DNA from: Novosphingobium sp. UBA6272
Lineage (GTDB): Bacteria > Pseudomonadota > Alphaproteobacteria > Sphingomonadales > Sphingomonadaceae
DNA: 64,000 nt
Reading direction: 5' to 3'
NCBI RefSeq assembly: GCF_002440635.1
Contig: NZ_DJUW01000035.1
Location: 1 to 64,000, forward strand
Both the position numbers and the translations under genes were made by a program. The notes under the pieces are model-generated. The model worked only from the letters and a program-made list of their open reading frames with translations. It was not told the DNA's origin and did not search any database. Below, piece after piece: positions 31,616-40,809 of the stretch (position 1 is the first letter of the stretch; every line of letters starts with the position of its first letter).

Positions 31616-33940
31616 ATGTCTGATCATGCCAGTCAAAGCAGTGCAACCGTGACCGATCCGGTCTGCGGAATGACCGTCGCGCCGACCGCCTCGACCCCGA
31701 AGGCCGTTCATGCCGGTGAGGCCTATTATTTCTGCAGTCCGGGCTGCCGGACAAAATTTGCTGCCGATCCGCATCGGTTCGCTCATGGGGCAACTGCCGG
31801 AACGGAGGACTTTTCCGACGCACCTGACGGCGCGGTCTGGACCTGCCCGATGCACCCCGAGATTCTGCGAGACGCGCCGGGAAGCTGTCCGGTTTGCGGG
31901 ATGGCGCTCGAACCGGTCATGCCAGGCACCGATTCCGGCCCGAGCGCCGAGTATCGCGATATGGTCCGCCGCTTCTGGATCGGTCTGGCACTTGCTCTTC
32001 CTGTGTTTGCGCTGGAAATGGGCGGCCATCTGACCGGACTGCACCAGTTGCTCGCCCGCCAGACGGGCAACTGGCTCCAGATGCTGCTTGCCACGCCGGT
32101 GGTGCTTTGGGCCGGTTGGCCGTTCTTCGAAAGGGCCTGGCTGTCGCTCACGACCCGGCGTCTCAACATGTTCACGCTGATCGCGATGGGGACCGGAGTA
32201 GCCTGGGCCTACAGTATGGTCGCGGTGCTTGCCCCGTCGATCTTTCCCTCAGCATTCCGGGCACCGGACGGGTCGGTTGCGGTCTATTTCGAAGCCGCTG
32301 CCGTTATCACGGTCCTCGTCCTGCTGGGCCAGGTCCTTGAGCTTCGCGCGCGGGAAACGACCAGCGGCGCAATCCGCGCCCTGCTCGATCTCTCCCCAAA
32401 ACGCGCACGCCGGGTCGGGGCCGACGGCACTGACGAAGAAGTCGCGCTCGAAGATATTCTCGTTGGGGACACACTTCGCATCCGGCCCGGCGAGAAAGTT
32501 CCGGTCGACGGGATTGTCCTCGAAGGTCAAGGCAGCGTCGATGAGTCGCTGATCACCGGAGAATCGATGCCAGTGTCCAAGGCGATGGGCGCGGTACTGA
32601 TCGGCGGGACGATCAATCAGACCGGCGCGCTGGTCATGCGCGCCGAAAAAATCGGGCGTGACACGATGCTGGCCCGGATCGTTCAGATGGTTGCCGAAGC
32701 GCAGCGAAGCCGAGCACCAATCCAGCGGCTGGCCGACGCCGTGTCCGCCTGGTTCGTCCCGGCAGTAATCGCGGTTGCGATCTCCGCTTTCGTGATCTGG
32801 TCGCTGTTTGGCCCCGCGCCTTCCATGGGCTTTGGCCTTATCGCGGCTGTCGCTGTCCTGATCATCGCGTGCCCATGCGCGCTTGGCCTCGCGACCCCGA
32901 TGTCGATCATGGTCGGCGTTGGCCGGGGTGCTCAGGCGGGCATATTGATCAAGAACGCCGAGGCGCTCGAGCGGATGGAAAAGGTCGATACGCTCGTTGT
33001 CGATAAGACTGGGACGCTGACCGAAGGAAAACCTGCAGTGGTCGCGGTCGAGGTGGCATCGGGTCATACCGGGGACGAAGTGCTCCGCATCGCCGCCAGC
33101 CTGGAACGGATGAGCGAACATCCGCTCGCCTTGGCGGTGGTCAAGGCTGCCGAGGCCAAGGGGCTCTCCCTCGCAAACCCAACGAATGTCGATCAGCCTG
33201 TCGGCAAAGGTATCACCGGCACTGTCGACGGCCGCACCGTTGCTGTCGGCAAGGCCGCCTTCTTAGACGAATTGGGGCTGGCCATAGGCGCCCTTGCGGC
33301 TCGCGCCGATCAATTGCGCGCCAACGGCGCAACCGCGATTTTCCTCGGTATCGATGGCGTCGTCGCCGGGGTTATCGCAATCGCGGACCCGATCAAGTCG
33401 ACAACGCCAGCTGCCTTGCAGGCATTGGCCGAAGCAGGCGTCCGGGTCATCATGCTCACCGGCGACAATCGCATCACCGCGGAAGCGATCGCCAACCGTC
33501 TCGGGATCACTGACATCGAAGCAGATGTCATGCCCGACCAGAAGAGTGCGGTCGTCCAGAGGCTGCGCAGCGAAGGCCGTGTCGTCGCCATGGCCGGCGA
33601 CGGCGTCAACGACGCACCGGCGCTTGCCGCTGCGGACGTGGGGATTGCGATGGGCTCAGGTACCGATGTCGCGATCGAGAGTGCGGGTGTAACGCTGCTC
33701 AAGGGCGATCTCACGGGGATCGTGCGGGCGCGGCATCTCAGCCGCGCGACAATGCGCAATATCCGCCAGAACCTGTTTTTCGCTTTCGCCTACAACATCG
33801 CCGGAATCCCCGTTGCGGCCGGGGCCCTCTATCCGGTGTTTGGCATACTCCTCTCTCCCATCATTGCCGCAGCTGCAATGGCGCTGTCATCGGTCAGCGT
33901 GATTGGCAATGCGCTGCGGCTCAAGCGCGTGGAGATATGA
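31616..33940 (+). CDS. Copper-translocating P1B-type ATPase
   Basis: A 774-residue copper exporter. The N terminus has a YHS-like Cys cluster (TDPVCGMTV, YYFCSPGC) and then a heavy-metal-binding segment (TCPMHPEILRDAPGSCPVCGMAL), replacing the usual HMA domains. The membrane and catalytic motifs follow: TGES, CPC in ACPCALGLATP, DKTGTLTEG, HPLALAV, MLTGDN and GDGVNDAPAL. CPC with this helix set indicates Cu(I). A DUF2933 gene follows one base later. The long leader upstream is described separately. Confidence 0.93.
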   Translation: MSDHASQSSATVTDPVCGMTVAPTASTPKAVHAGEAYYFCSPGCRTKFAADPHRFAHGATAGTEDFSDAPDGAVWTCPMHPEILRDAPGSCPVCGMALEPVMPGTDSGPSAEYRDMVRRFWIGLALALPVFALEMGGHLTGLHQLLARQTGNWLQMLLATPVVLWAGWPFFERAWLSLTTRRLNMFTLIAMGTGVAWAYSMVAVLAPSIFPSAFRAPDGSVAVYFEAAAVITVLVLLGQVLELRARETTSGAIRALLDLSPKRARRVGADGTDEEVALEDILVGDTLRIRPGEKVPVDGIVLEGQGSVDESLITGESMPVSKAMGAVLIGGTINQTGALVMRAEKIGRDTMLARIVQMVAEAQRSRAPIQRLADAVSAWFVPAVIAVAISAFVIWSLFGPAPSMGFGLIAAVAVLIIACPCALGLATPMSIMVGVGRGAQAGILIKNAEALERMEKVDTLVVDKTGTLTEGKPAVVAVEVASGHTGDEVLRIAASLERMSEHPLALAVVKAAEAKGLSLANPTNVDQPVGKGITGTVDGRTVAVGKAAFLDELGLAIGALAARADQLRANGATAIFLGIDGVVAGVIAIADPIKSTTPAALQALAEAGVRVIMLTGDNRITAEAIANRLGITDIEADVMPDQKSAVVQRLRSEGRVVAMAGDGVNDAPALAAADVGIAMGSGTDVAIESAGVTLLKGDLTGIVRARHLSRATMRNIRQNLFFAFAYNIAGIPVAAGALYPVFGILLSPIIAAAAMALSSVSVIGNALRLKRVEI

Positions 33941-33941
33941 T

Positions 33942-34133
33942 ATGGCAAGTCGTCGCGGCATAAGGTTCGCGCTCGCTTCGCTGGCAGCCATTGCCTTGTT
34001 TTTCGTGCTGCGCGAGCACTGGGCGCACGCGCTTGGTGTGCTGCCATATGCCATCCTACTGCTTTGTCCGCTGATGCATCTGTTCCACGGATCGCACGGC
34101 CACAACCATTCCGATCGCCAGCCTCGACCATAG
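33942..34133 (+). CDS. DUF2933-type small membrane protein
   Basis: A 63-residue protein with one or two hydrophobic helices and the family ending LPYAILLLCPLMHLFHGSHGHNH. The ATG is one base after the ATPase stop. DUF2933 proteins commonly lie beside copper or heavy-metal ATPase genes. The His-rich C terminus may bind metal. The exact function is unknown. Confidence 0.8.
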   Translation: MASRRGIRFALASLAAIALFFVLREHWAHALGVLPYAILLLCPLMHLFHGSHGHNHSDRQPRP

Positions 34134-34162
34134 GGACCGGGCCAACTCCAGGGGGTACTTGC

Positions 34163-34639
34163 ATGCGCTCGACGATAATCGCGGTGAAAACCATCGCCGC
34201 CGCTTTCACCCTTTCGCTCACTTCCGTTTCGGTCGCACAGTTGCCGGACCGCGATGGGGCAGCAGCGGTGCTGGCATCCTACAAGGCGGCGATCGAGCGC
34301 CTTGATATGACGGGCGTTGACAGCCTGTTTGCACCCGATGCCGTCGTGATCGAATCGGGAAAAGTCGAGGGTACATTTGCAAAATACCTTGACCATCATC
34401 TCGGCCCGGAACTCAAGGAATTCAAATCCTTTTCGTTTCAAGACTACAGGGTGGAGATCCGGGTCGAAGGCCCAATTGCCATCGCGACGGAAACATACAC
34501 CTACCGGATCGTTCTCAAGAACGAGGAAGTCGTCGAACGGCTTGGCGTCGCCAGCTCTGTGCTGAAGTGGAACGGACAGGCGTGGCAGATCGTCTCGACC
34601 CATAGCTCGTCGCGCAAGCCAAAGGCCGCCGTCCGGTGA
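34163..34639 (+). CDS. Exported NTF2-like (SnoaL/DUF4440-type) protein
   Basis: A 158-residue protein with a signal peptide (MRSTIIAVKTIAAAFTLSL, cleavage near VAQ). The NTF2 fold is suggested by AAAVLASYKAAIERLDMTGVDSLFAPDAVVIESG and the C-terminal strands with WNGQAWQIVSTHSS. Such domains bind small ligands or act as enzymes; none can be named. Its stop overlaps the next gene start (GTGA). Confidence 0.75.
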   Translation: MRSTIIAVKTIAAAFTLSLTSVSVAQLPDRDGAAAVLASYKAAIERLDMTGVDSLFAPDAVVIESGKVEGTFAKYLDHHLGPELKEFKSFSFQDYRVEIRVEGPIAIATETYTYRIVLKNEEVVERLGVASSVLKWNGQAWQIVSTHSSSRKPKAAVR

Positions 34640-35919
34640 CAGGAGCGAGCGGTCGTTCCGACCAGGTTCGCAAACTGATCGAGGTCTGGCGCGAGGATGC
34701 GGGCGCCACCTATCATAGCTGGTTTCTCTGGGATGAGCGGATCAAGAACTTTCGCTCGATCAGACGCGGGATCCAGCAGGTCGTTGCGGAAATCGAGGCC
34801 GGGACTTTCGGCGTCGCCTATCGAGGCTCATCGCTTGAAACCGTCGTCCACTCGATCGCCGAGCAGCGTCAGATATTCAAGGGTGCAGATCATGCATTCT
34901 TGTGGAAGCCCAAACTGCGCATCCCCGACATCTATGAGAGTCCGACAAACCAACGTGCCTTCGGGCGCTTGCTCCACAATTGTGTCTGCTGCGACACCGC
35001 AGAGGATGTTATCGGCCACATCCGGGAGATCGACGGCCTGAAGATCAAGGGACTCGGGCCAGCTGTGGCCAACATGCTCTACTTTCTCCACCCCACGCTG
35101 ATCCCGCCGTTCAACACTGCCATTGTCAAAGGTTACAACGCTCTGACTTCGTCCAAGGTGAAACTCGGAAGCTGGGAACAGTTCCTCGCCATGCGCAGCG
35201 GAATTCTCGACCTCAACGACGAATTCCGCGATCTCCTGTCGAACGATCTCGGGGCCATCGGCGGCATGCTGTTCGATATCGGCTCTGGTCGTTACCCGGC
35301 TCCGCCACCTATCGAGGATGCTGCCGCCGATTGGTATGCTCGACTAGATGCGGTACGAGAAGAGGCCCGGCATCTCTCCAAAGCACAACTAGCCCGCGAC
35401 GAAGAAGATCGCAGCCACAGCGAAATTCAAGCCTGGCTGCGTGATCTGGGAATTGCCTTGGGCTTCCGCATCTGGATCGCAGCAAACGATCGCGGACGAC
35501 TATTTAATGGCGTTCCGCTCGGATGCGATTGCCTTGAGCATTTGCCCGACCAGATTGCGACAGCGCCCGGTGCCGATGCTGTGCGCTTGATCGATGTACT
35601 ATGGATCGACCCACAGGAGCCTTGCGTCCGCGCCGCCTTCGAAGTCGAACATTCGACGTCGATCTACTCGGGCATCGTGCGGATGCTCGATCTGGCTCTT
35701 AGCGGCGGCAACCTGGACGGCATAGCGGATATGTTCCTGGTTGCGCCCGACGCCCGAGAGCGTGATGTTCGGGCACAAATGGCCCGCCCCGCCTTCAGCC
35801 GAATAGCTGACCTCAACATGGCGTATCTGCCCTATGGTGAGCTTGCTTCACATCGCGAACAAATAGCCCGCTTCGGCACCGGAATGAAGGCGATCCGGGC
35901 CATTGCCAAGCGACTTTGA
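34636..35919 (+). CDS. Probable HhH + PD-(D/E)XK nuclease
   Basis: A 427-residue protein I cannot place in a named family. Residues 130-165 (IDGLKIKGLGPAVANMLYFLHP) look like a helix-hairpin-helix DNA-binding motif. Residues 255-350 resemble a PD-(D/E)XK nuclease core: Glu263 (SHSEIQAWLRDLG), Asp320 (LIDVLWID) and the EVE pair 336-338 (AAFEVEHSTSIYSG). Together these suggest a restriction- or repair-type nuclease. No methyltransferase accompanies it. It starts with GTG overlapping the preceding gene. Confidence 0.5.
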   Translation: MTGASGRSDQVRKLIEVWREDAGATYHSWFLWDERIKNFRSIRRGIQQVVAEIEAGTFGVAYRGSSLETVVHSIAEQRQIFKGADHAFLWKPKLRIPDIYESPTNQRAFGRLLHNCVCCDTAEDVIGHIREIDGLKIKGLGPAVANMLYFLHPTLIPPFNTAIVKGYNALTSSKVKLGSWEQFLAMRSGILDLNDEFRDLLSNDLGAIGGMLFDIGSGRYPAPPPIEDAAADWYARLDAVREEARHLSKAQLARDEEDRSHSEIQAWLRDLGIALGFRIWIAANDRGRLFNGVPLGCDCLEHLPDQIATAPGADAVRLIDVLWIDPQEPCVRAAFEVEHSTSIYSGIVRMLDLALSGGNLDGIADMFLVAPDARERDVRAQMARPAFSRIADLNMAYLPYGELASHREQIARFGTGMKAIRAIAKRL

Positions 35920-36147
35920 GTCTCTAGAATCAGGCTGCCATCATTCGCCGACGAGCGTGAGGGGTAGGCCCCTTCATTTTTTTACGCCGTTTGAGTTATC
36001 ATCGACGGACGTCCCCTTGCCGCCACCCTTCCATGACGATCTCGCAACGGATGAAACGGTTAAATCGCAGCCAGAGCCACAAACGTTGCGAGCGGATCAG
36101 ACGACACCATTTTGGCCCTAGAGCATACACTTAAACTGGCAACGGCG

Positions 36148-36582
36148 TCAACAGGACATTGAATGAACTGATTTGTGCTCATTCCCGCACAGGGTATGAT
36201 TGCCCAGCGCTTCGATCACATGGCAATCGGCGGCCAATCCACCGCGGCAGCGACCTATGATACGTGACAGTTCGTCTCGCAGGGCAACGAGCTGATCGAT
36301 CTTCTCTGCGACCTGCGCCAGATGCCTGGTGGCGATCCGGTCGGCCTCGGAACACTCGCGCTCGGGGTGGTCAGCCAGATCGAGCAGCGAGCGGACTTCC
36401 TCGATGGTGAAGCCGAGTTCGCGGGAGTGGCGCACGAAGGCGAGCCGCGTGCGATGCGCTTCGCCATAGGAGCGGTAGTTGCTCGCTGTCCGCTCAGGTG
36501 CCGGGAGCAAACCGATCCGCTCATAATAGCGGATGGTCTCGACGTTGGTTCCGGTCGCCCTCGATAGTTCACCGATTTTCAT
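36148..36582 (-). CDS. MerR-family heavy-metal regulator (CadR/PbrR type)
   Basis: A 144-residue regulator. The helix-turn-helix is MKIGELSRATGTNVETIRYYERIGLL. Metal Cys occur at the family positions: Cys in PERECSEAD, then CRGGLAADCHVIEAL in the metal loop, with a His/Cys-rich tail (NHTLCGNEHKSVHSMSC). These are the ligands of Cd/Pb/Zn sensors. The divergent CDF gene has an operator of this class in its promoter. The effector is probably Cd, Zn or Pb; which one cannot be read from sequence. Confidence 0.88.
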   Translation of the reverse strand: MKIGELSRATGTNVETIRYYERIGLLPAPERTASNYRSYGEAHRTRLAFVRHSRELGFTIEEVRSLLDLADHPERECSEADRIATRHLAQVAEKIDQLVALRDELSRIIGRCRGGLAADCHVIEALGNHTLCGNEHKSVHSMSC

Positions 36583-36585
36583 CGC

Positions 36586-36616
36586 TTGACCCTGTAGTTG
36601 CTACAGGGTGCATATA
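36586..36616 (+). promoter_or_regulatory. MerR-type promoter with perfect CadR/PbrR operator
   Basis: A -35 TTGACC (36586-36591) and -10 CATATA (36611-36616) are 19 bases apart, the long spacing typical of MerR promoters. Inside is a perfect inverted repeat: ACCCTGTAG (36589-36597) and CTACAGGGT (36601-36609), with a TTG centre. It lies between the regulator (start 36582, minus) and the CDF gene (start 36652). Confidence 0.9.
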
Positions 36617-36651
36617 GGGGGCCGACTCGAACGATCCAAGGAGTTTCGGCC

Positions 36652-37299
36652 ATGGCGGACAGTTGCTGCGCCGCTCCCAGCAATGACAACTCCGCGGGCA
36701 GCGATTCTGCTTGGAGGAGGGTATTGTGGATAGCGCTCATCGCAAATGGCGCGATGTTTCTTGTCGAGATCATCGCCGGAGCCGCATCGGGATCCCGTGC
36801 CCTTCAGGCTGACGCGCTCGACTTCCTGGGGGATACCGCGAACTATGCGATCAGCCTTGGCGTCGCCGGCTTGGCGCTTGTCTGGCGGGCGCGGACCGCC
36901 CTGGTCAAAGGGCTGACCATTCTCGCCTTCGCGTTTGGTGTGATGGTCTCCGCTGTTTGGGGTATCTTCGCTGGAACCCAGCCCGATCCCTGGGCAATGA
37001 CAGGCATCGGCGCGCTCGCTCTGGTGACGAACGTCTCGGTGGCAGTGCTGCTTTATCGTTTCCGAGCGGGTGACTCGAACATGCGATCGGTCTGGGTCTG
37101 CTCGCGCAACGATGCGATCAACAATTTGCTGGTGATCGGTGCGGGAGCCGCAGTGTTGTGGTCGGGTAGCAACCTGCCCGATCTCATTGTCGCATTTATC
37201 ATGGCCGCGTTCGGGATCAGCGGCGGGTGGCAAGTCGTGCGCCAGGCCCTGCAGGAGCTAGAGCAACCGGGATCGCCATCATTGGAGCAGGCCGAGTGA
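36652..37299 (+). CDS. Short cation diffusion facilitator family transporter
   Basis: A 215-residue protein with about six membrane helices and metal-site residues DALDFLGDTANYAI and SRNDAINN. It lacks the C-terminal cytoplasmic domain of typical CDF proteins and has CCAAPS near the start. The start at 36652 is after a Cys-rich short lead (MADSCCAAP); GGAG precedes it. It is the first gene after the MerR-type promoter. It likely exports Zn/Cd or similar. Confidence 0.83.
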   Translation: MADSCCAAPSNDNSAGSDSAWRRVLWIALIANGAMFLVEIIAGAASGSRALQADALDFLGDTANYAISLGVAGLALVWRARTALVKGLTILAFAFGVMVSAVWGIFAGTQPDPWAMTGIGALALVTNVSVAVLLYRFRAGDSNMRSVWVCSRNDAINNLLVIGAGAAVLWSGSNLPDLIVAFIMAAFGISGGWQVVRQALQELEQPGSPSLEQAE

Positions 37300-37859
37300 T
37301 GTTAAACTTCATTCCCTTTGTGACCTTTGTGGTTGTCTTCGCCGCGACGATAGCAAGAGGCTTGGTTCTGCGCCGTCGAACCGGGGACAATGTCTGGGCC
37401 TTTGCTGGCGCAAGCGGATTGCAGCGCGCGACCAGCGTTGTCTTTGCACTGAGCATTGGCTTGCTTGCGCTCACAAGCGTAAGGACGACCGGTAGGTTGG
37501 CTTCTGTTTTTACCGCTGTCGCTGCTCTCGTCGCAACCGGAGGCGGGATCATTATCGTCATTGCCCAGCATCAGATGGGGCGTGCATGGCGGATTGGCAT
37601 CCGAAGCGGAGATGCCCCGCTCTTCGTCAACAACGGACTGTTCCGGTTTAGCCGGAATCCGGTCTTTTTCGGAATGATTCTGTTGGGGTTGGGAATGGCG
37701 ATCGCCGCGAGTGACTGGTGGAGCTGGCTTGCCTGGCTGGTTTTTATTGCAGCCTGCGCTATCCAGGTCCGACTGGAGGAGCAGCATCTCGCCCGAATGT
37801 TTGGGCAATCTTACCAGGATTATCAGGCGCAGGTTCCGCGTTGGATCGGCGTGCGATGA
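37299..37859 (+). CDS. Isoprenylcysteine methyltransferase-like membrane protein
   Basis: A 186-residue protein with several membrane helices. The C-terminal motif (LFVNNGLFRFSRNPVFFGMILLGLG and LEEQHLARMFGQSYQDYQAQVPRW) is that of the ICMT/PEMT-type methyltransferases. It overlaps the CDF stop by one base. Members near metal-resistance genes are common but their substrate is not known. Confidence 0.8.
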   Translation: MLNFIPFVTFVVVFAATIARGLVLRRRTGDNVWAFAGASGLQRATSVVFALSIGLLALTSVRTTGRLASVFTAVAALVATGGGIIIVIAQHQMGRAWRIGIRSGDAPLFVNNGLFRFSRNPVFFGMILLGLGMAIAASDWWSWLAWLVFIAACAIQVRLEEQHLARMFGQSYQDYQAQVPRWIGVR

Positions 37860-37900
37860 ATTATTTGGTCCTTGAACAAACCTATGCTAGCGGCGTCACC

Positions 37901-38257
37901 ATGCGCCGTCGTCTGTTGGCATTTCTGGTCCTGATCTCCGTGCTTTTCGGGAGCGCGGTGTCGCCAGCATTGGCGCATAGCGGTGGCGACAGCATTATGC
38001 ACGCCAGCGAAGTGATCGATGTGCATGAATTCGACGCGCCCGACGCTCAATCTGTTATGGATAAGCAAACCGGCCAAGAGGATAGTGGTGCCGCGCCATC
38101 GGCTGCACTCCAGCATCATTGTGCCTGCGCGACCGTGGTCGGTCTCGTCGCGCCGGAGATCAGTACGTTTTTCTTCGTCCAGATATTCGAGCCGACGCTC
38201 GTATCCGTGATGCCGTCCTGGCGCTCTGCTCCGCTTACTGAGCCGCCTTCAGCCTGA
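37901..38257 (+). CDS. Small exported pre-czcC protein (copy 1)
   Basis: A protein of 118 residues if started at 37901 (MRRRLLAFLVLISVLFG, signal peptide ending ALAH); an upstream ATG (37856) overlapping the previous stop would add 15 residues. The mature part has SGGDSIMHASEV and a central HHCACATVVG. It ends SAPLTEPPSA, which is like the ending SAPPIEPPLA of the protein at 47807-48145 before the second czc set. Both lie just before czcC, so a metal-linked accessory role is likely. I do not recognise a named family. Confidence 0.7.
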   Translation: MRRRLLAFLVLISVLFGSAVSPALAHSGGDSIMHASEVIDVHEFDAPDAQSVMDKQTGQEDSGAAPSAALQHHCACATVVGLVAPEISTFFFVQIFEPTLVSVMPSWRSAPLTEPPSA

Positions 38258-38316
38258 TCCTTGCCTGACGCGGGCACGCTTTGCCCGCGCCAACTTGCAT
38301 TGATCAGGAGTCTTAC

Positions 38317-39525
38317 ATGCCGATCCGATTTCGCGCCCTGCTGCTTGCAGGGGCGCTTATACTACAGGCCAGCACGGCGCTGGCTGAGCCTGTTACCCTT
38401 GACGACGCGCTCGCCCGAGGGCGCGAAATCTCTCCGCGCGTTACTCGCGCCGAGGCCGAACTCAGAGCTGCGGAAGCGCGAGCGCTGCAGGCGGGGCTGA
38501 GACCGAATCCCGAAATAGGTGTTCAGGTCGAAAATTTCAGCGGCACCGGTCCCTATCGCACCTTCCGCCAGAGCGAAGTAACCGTCGCGGTCAGCCAGGA
38601 GTTCGAACTTGGCGGCGAGCGCCGTGCGCGCAAGACGGTGGCTGGAGCTCAGCTGGAGTTTGCGCGTCTCAGCTTGAGAAGGGCTGTCGCTGATCTGACC
38701 TACGATATCGCAGTGGCGCATGCCGAGCTGCGTGCGGCGGAAGACAGGGCGGTACTTGCGCGCAGCAATCTCGCCCGCGCGCAGGAACTGGCGAGGATCG
38801 CGGGCACTCTGGTCGATACAGGACGCGACCCGCCGCTGCGCAAGCTTCGCGCTGACGCGCTGTTGGCCGAAGCCGAAGCGGAGGCCTTGCGCTCCTTCGG
38901 CTTGCTGCTGACCGCAAGGCGCAAATTGGGTCTGCTGATCGGCAGCGATGACCCTGAACTGTCAGCTGTGGGTGGCGACCCTATTCCGACCGCACCCTTG
39001 CCGCCGAATGTAGCGAGCCTCGATGAGCGGATTGCGGCCGCCGAACGGGATGCTGCCAATGCGCGCATCGCTTTGGCCCGCGCGGAGGCAGTGCCCAATG
39101 TCACCGCATCGGGCGGCTTCCGCAATTTCCGGGAGAGCGGATCGACCGCGTTTGTGCTGGGAGTTTCGGTGCCCTTACCGATCAACCGGAGTGTCCGCAG
39201 CGGCGTGCCCGCCGCCCGGGCGGAAGGGGAGGCGGCGGAAGCGGTCCTTGCGCAGACAAGGCTCGATACCCGTTTCAGCCGGCAAGAAGCCCAAACGATG
39301 CTTTCGGCGGCGGATGAACGGCTCGCCGCCTTGACCGGTCCGGGGCTTCGCCAGGCGATCGAAGCCGAGCGGGTCGCTGGAATTGGCTACCGAGCAGGCA
39401 AGTTTTCGCTGCTCGAACTGATCGACGCCCAGGAGGCGCTTACCAACACCCGGCTCAAAATCATTGAAGCGCAACTCGACCGCGCCCGCGCGCTCGCGGC
39501 GCTGGCGCGCGCGAACGCGCAGTAA
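38317..39525 (+). CDS. czcC: Outer-membrane efflux protein CzcC (set 1)
   Basis: A 402-residue TolC-family channel subunit. A signal peptide ends ALAEP; two repeated coiled-coil segments with EPVTLDDALARG, LRPNPEIGVQVENFSG and AGKFSLLELIDAQEAL follow. AGGAG precedes the ATG. It precedes czcB by 11 bases and belongs to the operon from 36652 on. It forms the outer-membrane exit for the RND pump. Confidence 0.9.
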   Translation: MPIRFRALLLAGALILQASTALAEPVTLDDALARGREISPRVTRAEAELRAAEARALQAGLRPNPEIGVQVENFSGTGPYRTFRQSEVTVAVSQEFELGGERRARKTVAGAQLEFARLSLRRAVADLTYDIAVAHAELRAAEDRAVLARSNLARAQELARIAGTLVDTGRDPPLRKLRADALLAEAEAEALRSFGLLLTARRKLGLLIGSDDPELSAVGGDPIPTAPLPPNVASLDERIAAAERDAANARIALARAEAVPNVTASGGFRNFRESGSTAFVLGVSVPLPINRSVRSGVPAARAEGEAAEAVLAQTRLDTRFSRQEAQTMLSAADERLAALTGPGLRQAIEAERVAGIGYRAGKFSLLELIDAQEALTNTRLKIIEAQLDRARALAALARANAQ

Positions 39526-39536
39526 GGAATAGTCCC

Positions 39537-40709
39537 ATGGAATTTGCAACGAACAGGAAAACTCGGATCGCCGCGGTCGCGGCTGGCGCATTGGTGCTGG
39601 CTGGCGGCGTCTTCCTTGGCCGGACAGCATTGGCCCCTTCGGTGGCCGAGACTCAAGGCGAAGCTGGGCCTGAGACCAAGAAAGACCACGGGCCTGAAGG
39701 GTTCGTGGAGATGGACGCGGCCCGTGCAAAAGCGGCCGGCATTGCGACCGAAACAGTTCAGGCTGGCGGGCTCGGCGCTGAAATCCTTGCCCAGGGTGTC
39801 GTTGCGGCGACCCCCGAAGGCGAAGCAGTACTCACCGCCCGTGCGGATGGCGCAATCGTGCGGATCAATCGTCGGCTCGGTGATTTCGTGCGCGCCGGCG
39901 AAGTGGTTGCGGTGATGGAAAGCCGCGACGCGGCATCGATTGCATCGGACCGTAGTACCGCAGCCGCAAAGCTTGCGCTCGCGCGCTCGACCTACAACCG
40001 GGAAAAGCGGCTGTTCGAAGCCCGGGTTACGGCCCGGCAAGATCTTGAGGGCGCGCAGGCCGCCCTGGCCGAAGCCGAAGCGGAAGCTCGCCGTGCGCAA
40101 GGCGCGGCGTCAGCGTTAAAAGTGAGCGGCGATGGCCGCTCGCTGGCGGTCGTCAGCCTGATCTCGGGCCGCGTCACCAAGTCGGACGCCAAACTCGGCT
40201 CCTATGTGCTGGCCGGGACCGAACTCTTCCGGGTCTCCGACCCTAACCGGATCCAGATCAACGCGTCAGTCCTGGCTGCCGATGCACGGCGCATTAAGCC
40301 GGGCGATACGGCGGTGATCGAACTGCTAGGCGGAGAAACCGTCAGCGCGGTGGTGCGCTCGACAACGCCAAGTCTCGACCCCGAAAGCAAATCGGCAACG
40401 ATAGTGCTTCAGTCCCAGGGCACCGCCGGGTTGACACCGGGGCAGGGTTTGCGGGTGCGGATCAAGCCTGCAGCGGGTGCCGCAAGTAGCACGATTGCAT
40501 TGCCCGAAGAGGCTGTTCAGTCGTTCGAGGGCCGCGATGTCGTCTTCGTGAGGACCGCCAAGGGCTTCCAGGCAGCCAACGTGACAACCGCTCAGCGCAG
40601 CGGTGGACGGATCGAAATCGTCGAGGGTCTCAAGCCGGGTGTCGTTGTTGCGACCAAGGGAGCGTTTCTCCTGAAGGCCGAGCTTGGCAAGGGCGAGGCG
40701 GAGCATTGA
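39537..40709 (+). CDS. czcB: RND efflux membrane-fusion protein CzcB (set 1)
   Basis: A 390-residue periplasmic adaptor. An N-terminal anchor (AAVAAGALVLAGGVFLG) is followed by a biotinyl-lipoyl-like domain (ARADGAIVRINRRLGDFVRAGEVVAVME), an alpha-hairpin and the beta-barrel (FRVSDPNRIQINASVLAAD). There is no His-rich metal-binding head. It links the pump CzcA to the channel CzcC. Confidence 0.9.
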   Translation: MEFATNRKTRIAAVAAGALVLAGGVFLGRTALAPSVAETQGEAGPETKKDHGPEGFVEMDAARAKAAGIATETVQAGGLGAEILAQGVVAATPEGEAVLTARADGAIVRINRRLGDFVRAGEVVAVMESRDAASIASDRSTAAAKLALARSTYNREKRLFEARVTARQDLEGAQAALAEAEAEARRAQGAASALKVSGDGRSLAVVSLISGRVTKSDAKLGSYVLAGTELFRVSDPNRIQINASVLAADARRIKPGDTAVIELLGGETVSAVVRSTTPSLDPESKSATIVLQSQGTAGLTPGQGLRVRIKPAAGAASSTIALPEEAVQSFEGRDVVFVRTAKGFQAANVTTAQRSGGRIEIVEGLKPGVVVATKGAFLLKAELGKGEAEH

Positions 40710-40809
40710 TCATGACGCAACCAATAGTCCCGCATGCGTTCGCTGATCGGATCAGCGATTTGCCTGTCCAAGCGCTTCGCTCCCATCACGCTCGATCGGA
40801 AGGTGGTAA

